A DNA stretch of 64,000 nucleotides, taken from NCBI RefSeq assembly GCF_963576675.1, contig NC_088918.1, forward strand, positions 35,993,501-36,057,500, read 5' to 3'. The DNA comes from Euphorbia lathyris. Lineage: Eukaryota; Streptophyta; Magnoliopsida; Malpighiales; Euphorbiaceae. Position numbers and translations under genes: made by a program. This document shows, one piece after another, positions 1-9,403 of this stretch. The first letter of the stretch is position 1; every line of letters starts with the position of its first letter. The notes beneath the pieces were generated by a model, which saw only the letters and a list, made by a program, of their open reading frames with translations, did not search any database and was not told the DNA's origin.

Positions 1-357
1 GAACTTGCTGGGGATGATCAAGTTTGGAAAGGATATCTGGAGTTCTCAGTCCTAGATAGACAATTGGCCTACAATATTATCCTCGGACGACCATTTATCT
101 CCGAAGTTGCAGCCCTTATCTCTATTCGCCATCTAACACTTTACATTCCTACGGTCAAGGGGGGAGTGATGGTTAGAGGTTGTCAAAAAGTGGCTCAAGA
201 AACTTATTCGGCTTCGTTAATGATTCGCCCTCAATCTAAAAAGGAAACAGAAGAGGAATGCACCACAATAGCAGTGGATGAGGATGATGCGGAGGACAAT
301 ACGTTACCACACATGGCGAATCTGTCGAGCCGACATAAACACTTGGTCAGAGAATGA
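1..357 (+). CDS. retroelement aspartic protease, C-terminal part (5' end outside window)
   Basis: The frame is open from base 1 and ends in TGA at 355-357. The translation has the YNIILGRPF block and then a conserved stretch ending VARGCQ-like/VAQETY, typical of the C-terminal flap-to-end part of Ty3/gypsy pepsin-like proteases of the Tat lineage. The catalytic D-[ST]-G lies upstream of the window. In related elements this frame continues through an acidic linker into reverse transcriptase. Here the acidic linker is present (about residues 80-105), but the frame stops soon after and no RT follows. No start codon should be assigned: the TTG at 64 is internal to the frame. Confidence 0.75.
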   Translation, partial: ELAGDDQVWKGYLEFSVLDRQLAYNIILGRPFISEVAALISIRHLTLYIPTVKGGVMVRGCQKVAQETYSASLMIRPQSKKETEEECTTIAVDEDDAEDNTLPHMANLSSRHKHLVRE

Positions 358-957
358 AATACACCTATGGTCTTGAGTACTCTTTTTTCTTTAACAAGCT
401 TTTTCCCACGAGGTTTTTCTTGTTAAAGGTTTTTAATGAGGCTCATTTGCAAAGACCTATTTCCTGTAATAAGGTGTTTCTTCCATTAATAAAGATTGTT
501 GGTTTTATTATCCATTTTCTTTTTTATGATTCACTACTGCAATGTCAATATTCCAGTCATAAAAAGGAGGCATCCAACGCTCCTCACAATCACAACAGAT
601 CCGCCACTTGGCAGATCATGGTCACCAATAGAGTTAAAACGATCCTTGGACGCAAGGTCTTTACACTCTCTTGTCCTTCCCTAAGAAGGACTTACAAGTC
701 CTGCGGGCGGATCGTTTCACCTCAAAGATAGGTGGCAAAACGAACCCCTGGGCAGCTTTACTTCCTCTAAGGAGGAATAGAACAACTTCAAACCTTCACA
801 AAGGTTCATACGGTGAAGTATGGCTGGCCACCTACTTCAAACAAAAATCCTGAACATATTCACATTCAAAACACTATCGGGCACAAAGTGTAAAAGTGAA
901 TTAAATAACAATGTTTGGAATCATACTGGTTTTTACAAAAACTTATACAAACAAAAA
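358..957. other. non-coding spacer with hairpins between protease and antisense gene
   Basis: No coding signal that I trust. It holds GATCCGCCA/GCGGATC-type motifs (about 598-607 and 707-716) and a 9-bp inverted repeat, AAACGATCC near 646 and GGATCGTTT near 711. Between them lies a short hairpin, AGGACTT with AGTCCT, near 685-700. The same GCGGATC theme recurs in the LTR at 3628-3680, on the other side of the antisense gene. This spacer would hold the 3' end and terminator of the antisense transcript and the 3' untranslated part of the sense transcript. Confidence 0.5.
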
Positions 958-3270
958 CTAAATGATAGCAGGGGCATCCCCTTTTGTGCTTCCCTCACCC
1001 GCAGGGCTCACCAGAGGATCCTTTTTCTCCACAGTTGTAGATTCGCCACCAAGAGATACCTCCTTGTCCCCTTTTGGTTCTGAATCAGCCTTAGACGGTA
1101 TCTCCTGAGGATCATCCTCCACAACTATGGTAGAAGGCTTAGCCTCAGGCAAGGTTCCTTTCATCCATCTTCTTACATAATCGCGGAGATACCCCTTGGC
1201 ATCAGGCATCTTCTTGAACCTCGCTACATCCTCCGGCTCAGGAACGGAGAACTCAGGATCTGTGAAATCGATTCCGGGATGAGCTAAGGAGAAGTACGCC
1301 ATAAGCATCTTTCCATAAAAGAATGCTTGTTCGCCTGCCGTGTATTCCGCCTCCCCGAGAACATCTTCATGATTTTTAGCATCAGAGGCTATCTTTGCCT
1401 TTAGCTTCTGTATCTCCAAGCAGGCTTGCTTAAAGGGGGAGGCAGATGGCCCGGAACAATCACAAACACTTTTTTGATTATGGAGCTCTAGTTTCGGGTC
1501 ATCTCGGAGAATCAAAGTAGCTGTGGCAGAGGCCAAGTTCGCATTAGCAGAAGCAAGGTTGGCATTGGCGACGGCAAAAGAAGAATTGGCATTTGCCAAC
1601 TCTTTCTCCAGCTTCTCAACAGTAGCCCTATCCTGAAGCAGCCCGTTCTCCAAGGTACGTAGGCGGGCGTACAACTGAGAAAAGCAAAATAAGTTAGTCA
1701 AAAAGCAGAAACAAAGAAATCATCACACTCTTCCAAAAACTTACTGAAAGAAGCTCCGATTTTCCCTTTTGGACGTGGATCGATCCGGGGATTTGGTCAT
1801 AGCCCCTTTGTACTTCTCCTACTTGTCCTAGAGCTTCGTCCAGGTTATTCAAAAGTGATTCATCCTCGAAAGTTCGTCCAGCAAACTTGGCGGACCAAGA
1901 CTCGCCAGTACTGGGCTTCACCGTCTGCACAAGTAAGAAAGACCATACGCCACTTCAAAATCCGACGAGCAGGAAAAAGAATTAAGAGATGCATTACCTG
2001 AACCGTTTTTTCAGTAGTCTTGGCAGATTTAATGGCATCCGCCATTATCTTGGTACTCCCAGCGGTATTGGGCCGCCTCTTCTTTAGTGGCGGGTCAGCA
2101 GTCGTCTCCATAGGGCGTTTGCCCGTATCAGTTTGAGGGATAGCCTCTTGATTTTTCTTACGAGCTTCCTCTTCTCGAAACTGCCTGCGCGTCTCTGCAA
2201 GAGCACGATTTGCCTTAGATGCAGCCCTGCCAAAAGAAGATATCAAAATAAATTAAAACTCCAAAAATAAATAAGGTACCTTGATCAAATTGAGTTATTT
2301 TCGAGTAAACAAGTTGATCCTCCACTCGACGGATCAAAGGAACGTCGCTCATCATGAAGGCTAAGGCATCCTCATAGGTCCAGGCATCCGCCTTAATTTG
2401 CTTCATGAGATCCGCCACAGTCTCATCACCAAGCGTTAAGATTCGCATGTCTCCCGCCATGTGTAGTGGACGAGAGTTCCAGACTAAAGGAAAGTCCAAT
2501 GGCTCGTCCTCCTTTATCCTCACATAGAAGAAACTCTCATCCCAGCTGTGCACGTTAGACATTTTATGGTAGAAGGGCGAATAAACACCAAATTTGGCGA
2601 ATGTAAGATAGGACTCTGACTTCCTCTTAGAAGGTTTATGAAGGGCTCTGAAGATACGGCCATTATACGCTACGCCTAAATTCGACGCCAGATAACAATC
2701 CAAGGCCATATCAAGCCAACCATTAGGATGTAGTTGGCTGACAGCGATGTCAAAATACGAGAGGATATCCGCCAACATCTTGGGAAGAGGAAGGCGAAAC
2801 CCTCTCTCAACATGACTACAAAAAACAGTAAAAAAGCCTGTCGGCGGATTGGAAGGGCGTTGATGTGAAGCAGGGAGTTGGGTTTCGTAGTTTTTAATCC
2901 ACGAAAAGCGATCCGATAGGTTCGCCAAATCCGCGGCACTCATGCGAGACGAAGTGGATTCTGCTCGAGGTTTCTTCTTCCTAACAGGAACGGAAGAAGA
3001 AGCCATTGAACCCAGAAACCAGTTACGGGCACCGGCCGGAGCGAAACTAGAAGGAAAAGAAGGATTTCCAGAAGAACGAGTTCGATAATGGCTCCGCGCC
3101 GAGTTATTGAACTCAGCTAAACCGGAATTAATTTCTCCGGCGAGAGATTGGGAATCCTCCGACGAAGACGAAGACGAGGACCAACTAAAATCTACGTCAA
3201 TGCGAGGAGAAGATGGCAAATTAAAAAGTTCTGAAGTTGACCCCGAAGACGAAGATGAACTTCTAAACAT
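958..3270 (-). CDS. antisense retroelement gene (aORF), four exons, ~694 aa
   Basis: Exons by my reading: 3270-2280, 2194-1998, 1924-1745 and 1674-958. The GT-AG introns are 85, 73 and 70 nt, the phases agree (1, 0, 0), and the total is 2085 nt with one terminal stop. Exon 1 encodes a Ser-rich N-terminus and a domain around residues 125-300 resembling the 'putative gypsy-type transposon' family (Transposase_28-like), including an RLPLPKML...QLHPNGW block. Exon 2 has a basic KKRRP stretch that could be a nuclear signal. Exon 4 starts with a coiled-coil of Ala/Asn-rich near-heptads (ANANLAS) and ends in an acidic tail. The gene runs against its host element and starts 286 bp inside the LTR. An unbroken spliced frame in a decayed neighbourhood suggests it is young or selected. 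Function is unknown. Confidence 0.7.
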
Positions 3271-3530
3271 TCAAAAAATGATATAAAGAACACTTACATG
3301 GAAACGCAGAAGCTTGAGGTTTCTGAGAAAAAGCTCCGAAAAGCAGAAGAAAATGGAAAGCAAGGGAGAAAGAGAACTCCGGAGAAAGAAGACGGATTTT
3401 TAAAACGCTCCTAGGGCAGTGTGATTACACGTGTCAACCATCAAAGAACCTCGAACAGAGTGCTCATTAATGCGGAAACGTGTGACGGCGCGCAGAAGTC
3501 TAAAAGCCCTAAAGGACTTTAAAGGCATTT

Positions 3531-3555
3531 GGGGGGGGGGGGGGGGGGGGGCTTC
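3531..3555 (+). promoter_or_regulatory. polypurine tract with 21-G run
   Basis: A run of 21 G (3531-3551) followed by CTTC lies directly before the LTR's TGATAACA. Its position fits the plus-strand primer of reverse transcription. A G-run of this length is unusual and may be inflated by replication or sequencing slippage. Confidence 0.6.
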
Positions 3556-4022
3556 TGATAACATCGGGATATTATCGCAAGGACCAAAAGAGATAATCGC
3601 CTCAAGTATGCCATGTGGCATAGGAAGCCGCCTGGCGGATCCCCCTGGGTTAGCTCTAAGAGATCCGCTGGCGGATCTCTAAGGCGAATCTCTCCATTTA
3701 CTTAAGTAACGGCTAACCGTCAACTCGGCCATAATGATCATTAATAGTCTTAACCCGCCAGGTCAAGAGTAACTTGTAACCGCCATTAAATGAGCATTAA
3801 TGGAGACTCTCTAGTTACCTAGAAGTTACAAATCCACCTACTATAAATAGCCCACGTCTAGGCTATCAAGGTACATCCACTCATACTTACTCTTCGCTAA
3901 GCTTTGTCCATTCAGTTTACTCTCCATATTTGTTACTGACTTTGGCATCGGAGTGTCCCCGGCCGATCCCAACGGCGCCTCACAGGGACGTGATCCGATC
4001 AGAAGTTTCACTAGTGTTATCA
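3556..4022 (+). repeat. 3' LTR of the left Tat-like element (467 bp)
   Basis: The LTR starts TGATAACA and ends TGTTATCA, a perfect 8-bp terminal inverted repeat. A TATA box lies at 3842-3849. A near-palindrome with arms AGAGATCCGC and GCGGATCTCT separated by TG lies at about 3659-3680 in U3. In the reverse direction this U3 segment sits just upstream of the antisense gene start (3270). Confidence 0.8.
3842..3849 (+). promoter_or_regulatory. TATA box of the left LTR promoter
   Basis: TATAAATA in a C-flanked context inside the LTR, about 173 bp before the LTR end. Transcription would be expected to begin some 30 bp downstream, near 3873, which sets the U3/R border. Confidence 0.6.
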
Positions 4023-5202
4023 GAATACAAACTCTTAACTTTTTATTTTAATTAAAGGTTAAAGTGAAAAAATAACATATTGGGTCAGGAGTAATTTTAC
4101 CTCTAACGTCTAAAATGGTGGAATTTTATCCCTAACATTGATAAATTGGATAAATTTGAGAAATAATTCATAATATGGATGCAATTCCTAATTTTTAAAT
4201 ATGGAGGCATACTTTAGTTTTATTTTTTTTATTAAACGATATATACTTTAATAAACTATCATTTCTTGACTTTTATCTAATTTATAGATAATGATAAACT
4301 ATAAATAATAATAATAAATAATGATAAATTATAGATAAATAATAATCATAATTATAATAAATTATATATAAATAATTATAATATAATAAATAATGATAAA
4401 TTACTGAATATTGAAACTGAATGCTGAAACTGGATGTTGAAACTGAATGCTGAACTGAACTGAACTGAACTGAATTGAATTGAAATGAACTGAACTGAAC
4501 TGAATTGAACTGAACTGATTGTTACTGAAATTAAGTGATAAAGAACAGGGCCTCAATGTATCACAATTTTATAATAATAAGTATTTTATATACAATTTTT
4601 TTTTTGAAATTATATTTTATATACAATTAAAATTATGAAATTATATATAAAAGGAGAGTAAAGTTTAATGGCTGAAATATAAATTTAATACTTCATGACC
4701 TTCGCTGCATATCAAGTAAATAACACAAAATTACATATCTTTCACTACAATAGCATTAAATTTTAGGTAAATTCTATTGTTACTATGTTGGAATAAAAAG
4801 TATTCATACTTTGTTTTAATATCTAATAGTATAATTGGACATGTGTTAATAAAAATAAGGTTAATTAAAATTAATAAAAATGGTAACCTGCTATAACAGG
4901 TAATATTTAATTATAGAAATTTTAAAGATTATTAATTACAAGGTAAATAATATATGAGTCCCTATATTTTAATCTAATCACTATTTAATCATTATATGTT
5001 AATAATACACTATTCAGTCCTTAATTTTAGCTCAATTCAACAGTTTAGTCCCTTATAGAGGGATTAATCTGTTCAATTATTTAAAAATTTAAGTGACAAA
5101 ACTATTGATCAAAATAAAAAATAAGAAGTAAACAATATATTATTAAAATACGAGAACTCAACAATATGTTAGATATTTAACATATGGACTGATAAAATAA
5201 AA
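4023..5202. other. AT-rich intergenic DNA without genes
   Basis: No open frame, RNA gene or terminal repeat that I can support. It contains AT-rich simple sequence (TAAATAATGATAAA-like, 4270-4400) and a CTGAA microsatellite, listed separately. Confidence 0.6.
4402..4520. repeat. (CTGAA)n-type microsatellite
   Basis: Imperfect pentamer repeats of CTGAA with TTGAA and ATGAA variants. The densest part is 4451-4519. The first part (4402-4450) has longer units of the form TGAAACTGAATGC. Confidence 0.8.
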
Positions 5203-8036
5203 AATTTACGTAAAACTCTATTTTCACAAGGTTTGTGAATTTTCCTAAAATAAAAAAGGTTACCTAAATTTAACAAAACTATACGTAAATTATATCTAAA
5301 AATAAAATATTTACGCAAAGGTTTTACGTAAAACTCTAATTTTCACAAGGTTTGTGGATTTTTTCTCATAAAATAATAAGGTTACGTAAATTTAGTCAAA
5401 CCTTATGTAAATTATGTCTACAAATAAAATATTTACGTAAAATTCATAGATTTTATGTAAAACTCTATTTTCACAAGGTTTGTGAATATTTTTCTCCTAA
5501 AATAAAAAGGTTACGTAAATTTAGTCAAACTATACGTAAATTATATCTAAAAATAAAATATTTACGTAAAGTTCAAAGGTTTTACGTAAAACTCTAATTT
5601 TCACAATGTTTGTGGATTTTTTTCTTCTAAAGTAAAAGGGTTACGTAAATTTAGTCAAACCTTACGTAAATTATGTCTAAAAATAAACGATTTACGTAAA
5701 ATTCATAGATTTTACGTAAAACTCTATTTTCACAAGGTTTGTGAATTTTTTTCTCCTAAAATAAAAAGGATACGTAAATTTAGTCAAACTATACGTAAAT
5801 TATATCTAAAAATAAAATATTTACGTAAAGTTCAAAGGTTTTACGTAAAACTCTAATTTTCACAATGTTTGTGGATTTTTTCTCCTAAAATGACAAGGTT
5901 ACGTAAATTTAGTCAAACATTACGTAAATTATGTCTAAAAATAAATGATTTACGTAAAATTCATAGGTTTTACGTAAAAATCTATTTTCACAAGGTTTGT
6001 GAACTTTTTATCCTAAAATAAAAAGGTTACGTAAATTTAGTCAAACTATACGTAAATTATATCTAAAAATAAATTATTTACGTAAAGTTCAAAGGTTTTA
6101 CGTAAAACTCTAATTTTTACAATGTTTGTGGATTTTTTCTCCTAAAATAACAAGGTTACGTAAATTTAGTCAAACCTTGCGTAAATTATGTCTAAAAATA
6201 AAAGATTTGCGTAAACTTCATAGGTTTTACGTAAAACTCTATTTTCACAAGGTTTGTGAATTTTTTTCTCCTAAAATAAAAAAGGCTACATAAATTTAGT
6301 CAAACGATACGTAAATTATATCTAAAAATAAAATATTTGCGTAAAATTCAAAGGTTTTACGTAAAACTCTAATTTTCACAATGTTTATGGATTTTTTCTT
6401 CTAAAGTAAAAGGGTCACGTAAATTTAGTCAAATCTTATGTAAATTATGTCTAAAAATAAGAGATTTACGTAAAATTCATAGGTTTTACGTAAAACTCTA
6501 TTTTCACAAGGTTTATGAATTTTTTTCTCCTAAAATAAAAAGTTACGTAAATTTAGTCAAACTATATGTAAATTATATCTAAAAATAAAATATTTACGTA
6601 AAGTTCAAAGGTTTTACGTAAAACTCTATTTTTCACAATGTTTGTGGATTTTTTCTCCTAAAATGACAAGGTTACGTAAATTTAGTTAAACATTACATAA
6701 ATTATGTCTAAAAATAAATGATTTACGTAAAATTCATAGGTTTTATGTAAAACTCTATTTTCACAAGGTTTGTGAATTTTTTTCTCCTAAAATAAAAAAG
6801 GTTACGTAAATTTAGTCAAACTATACGTAAATTATATCTAAAAATAAAATATTTACGTAAAGTTCAAACGTTTTACGTAAAACTCTAATTTTCACAAGGT
6901 TTGTGGATTTTTTCTCCTAAAATGATAAGGTTACGTAAATTTAGTCAAACCTTATGTAAATTATATCTAAAAATAAAAGATTTACGTAAAATTCATAGGT
7001 TTTACGTAAAACTCTATTTTCACAAGCTTTGTGAATTTTTTTCTCTTAAAATAAAAAGGTTACGTAATTAGTCAAACTATACGTAAATTATATCTAAAAA
7101 TAAAATATTTACGAAAAGTTCAAAGGTTTTACGTAAAACTCTAATTTTCACAATATTTGTGGATTTTTCTCCTAAAGTAAAAGGGTTACGTAAATTTAGT
7201 CAAACTTTACGTAAATTATGTCTAAAAATAAAAGATTTACGTAAAATTCATAGGTTTTACGTAAAACTCTATTTTCACAAGGTTTATGAATTTTTTTTAT
7301 CGTAAAATAAAGAAGGTTACGTAAATTTAGTCAAACTATACGTAAATTATATCTAAAAATAAAATATTTACGTAAAGTTCAAAGGTTTTACGTAAAACTC
7401 TAATTTTCAAAAGGTTTGTGGATTTTTTCTCCTAAAATGACAAGGTTACGTAAATTTAGTCAAACCTTATGTAAATTATATCTAAAAATAAAAGATTTAC
7501 GTAAAATTCATAGGTTTTACGTAAAACTCTATTTTCACAAGGTTTGTGAATTTTTTTCTCCTAAAATAAAAAGGTTACGTAATTAGTCAAACTATACGTA
7601 AATTATATCTAAAAATAAAATATTTACGTAAAGTTCAAAGGTTTACGTAAAACTCTAATTTTCATAATATTTGTGGATTTTTCTCCTAAAGTAAAAAGGT
7701 TACGTAAATTTAGTCAAACCTTATGTAAATTATGTCTAAAAATAAAAGATTTACGTAAAATTCATACGTTTTACGTAAAACTCTATTTTCACAAGGTTTA
7801 TGAATTTTTTTATCGTAAAATAAAAAAGTTACGTAAATTTGGTCAAACTATACGTAAATTATTTCTAAAAATAAAATTTTTACGTAAAGTTCAAAGGTTT
7901 TACGTAAAACTCTAATTTTCACAAGGTTTGTGGATTTTTTCTCCTAAAATGACAAGGTTACGTAAATTTAGTCAAACCTTACGTAAATTATGTCTAAAAA
8001 TAAAAGATTTATGTAAAGGTTTTACATAAACCTCAT
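5203..8036. repeat. satellite array, ~129-bp monomers alternating as A/B dimers
   Basis: About 22 tandem monomers. The block TAAAACTCTA recurs at 5211, 5329, 5458, 5587, 5717 and 5846, a spacing of about 129 after a shorter first unit. Each monomer has about four TACGTA cores in palindromic contexts such as TTTACGTAAA. Two types alternate without exception along the core: type A has CTCTAATTTT with GTGGATT, type B has CTCTATTTTC with GTGAATT. A variant CTAAAGTAAAA occurs in A units at 5631, 6405, 7176 and 7690, i.e. spaced 774, 771 and 514 bp, which fits 6, 6 and 4 monomers. The two short open frames inside are chance read-through of the repeat. Confidence 0.9.
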
Positions 8037-8460
8037 ATAAGGGAGACAGTAATGATTAAGTCAAATTTTACGTAAATTAAGTCAAATTTTACGTAAATTA
8101 TGTCTAAAAAAAGAAGATTTACATAAATTTAAAAGGTTTTACTTAAAACTTTTGCAAAGCTAATGGTTTTTGTATAAAATAAAACTTTACGTAAATTAAG
8201 TCAAAATTTACGTAAATTATATCTAAAAATAAAGGATTTACGTAAAAATCAAAAGTTTTACGTAAAACTCGATTTTATTGCAAAGGTAATGTTTTAAAAA
8301 AATTAATAATTTTATGTAAATTAAGTCAAACTTTACGTTGATTATGTCTAGAAATAGATGATTTACGTAAAGTTTAAATGTTTTACGTGAAATCCGATTT
8401 TTCACGAAATTACTGATTTTTTGTTTGCAAAAGTCTTTGTGTAAATAAAATTAAATTTTA
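8037..8460. repeat. diverged edge of the satellite array
   Basis: About three degenerate copies with AAGTCAAATTTTACGTAAATT units, lacking the A/B alternation. Unhomogenised monomers at an array edge are typical of satellite DNA. The left edge (5203) is sharper than this one. Confidence 0.75.
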
Positions 8461-9187
8461 TGTAAAATGTTAGCAGATTAAGAAAAAAAATAATATTGGC
8501 AATTAGAAAAAAAAAAATTGGAGCAAAGGAACGTGGAAAGAATTCCAAATAGAAAGAAGAAAAGTATTGCAGCTTTTTCAAAAATAATAATATTGTAATT
8601 GTTAATTAGAAAACCATCTAATAGGTAGATTAAGCAAGTAGCCGGTTTAAATTTCGTGAAATCCATCAATGACTGAGATTTTAAATTTTTTAAATCAACG
8701 GTGTGACATACAAAGTAAGCTTACTTTGTTTTGGGACAAAGTAATAGTAGCCTGCACCTAAATTTTAATATTTAACATGGAAAACATATTACACAATTAG
8801 CACAATAAAAAGTAAGTTTGCAATTAGCACAATTGATGGAGAAAATAGTGGCTAACTCCAAAGCCCAAGTAAAGTAATAGAGTTAGTTGGGATAAACCCA
8901 TGGACCAAGTTGGTACTATATCAACCCATTAGTACTTTTTCTTAACAATGTCTAATTTATTATTTGTTCTTTAAGAAAATCATTGTTTTTTGGTATTACT
9001 CAAATGACTGAAAATATTTCAAAATTGAAAAAAGTTTCAACAATATCATCCCTAATCGGAAATCCAAAATGTTCAGTTGCCAAAGAATATGACGATCTAT
9101 CCCTTCTCTTTTCATAAAACATTGTGAAGGTCTTAAATGACAATTATGTTATTGCATCTTGATCACATTATTTTGAAGGAATTGTTA
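8461..9187. other. intergenic DNA without genes
   Basis: AT-rich. No repeat boundary, reading frame or RNA gene that I can support. The short minus-strand frame at 8478-8669 is low-complexity (Phe/Tyr/Ile) and not believable. Confidence 0.5.
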
Positions 9188-9210
9188 TTTTAGAATTTGA
9201 TTAGATTAAA
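9188..9210. repeat. candidate target-site duplication of the LINE, left copy
   Basis: Matches 32269-32291 at 22 of 23 positions (core TTTTAGAATTTGATTA). The pair brackets the LINE. The left copy lies about 50 bp beyond the LINE poly(A), so the assignment is tentative. Confidence 0.45.
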
Positions 9211-9403
9211 CCATCATTGTATGCAGAATTTAAAATTAAAGATTTTGGTATTTAAAATATAATTTTTTTTTGAATTTTTTTTAATAGGAAACTGGGACGA
9301 GGAGAAAAGTGAAAGTTTGACATCCCAACTAGGTCGGCACCCCAGGCCTCCACAAGCTCCAAACCCTTATATATAAAAAATCAAAAAATGTATGTACAAA
9401 GAA

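Larger units (their letters stand above)
1..4022 (+). mobile_element. Tat-like Ty3/gypsy LTR retrotransposon, 3' part, non-autonomous
   Basis: Seen: the end of a plus-strand protease reading frame (1-357), a spliced antisense gene on the minus strand (3270-958), a polypurine tract that is mostly G (3531-3555), and an LTR (3556-4022) with perfect 8-bp terminal inverted repeats TGATAACA/TGTTATCA. Known: an antisense ORF between integrase and the 3' LTR is a feature of several Tat-lineage (Grande-like) elements. Odd: no RT, RNase H or integrase lies between protease and the antisense gene, so this copy or its family would depend on enzymes supplied by others. The left LTR and gag lie outside the window. 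The five bases after the LTR (GAATA) are the expected target duplication but cannot be checked here. Confidence 0.75.

Noticed and set aside
354..731. Plus-strand frame of 125 codons after the protease
   Set aside because: Low-complexity start, no domain, overlaps hairpin-rich non-coding spacer.
5352..7915. Two ~80-codon frames inside the satellite (5352-5597, 7673-7915)
   Set aside because: They are the same repeat translated twice; monomer length divisible by 3 gives chance open frames. No start context or domain.
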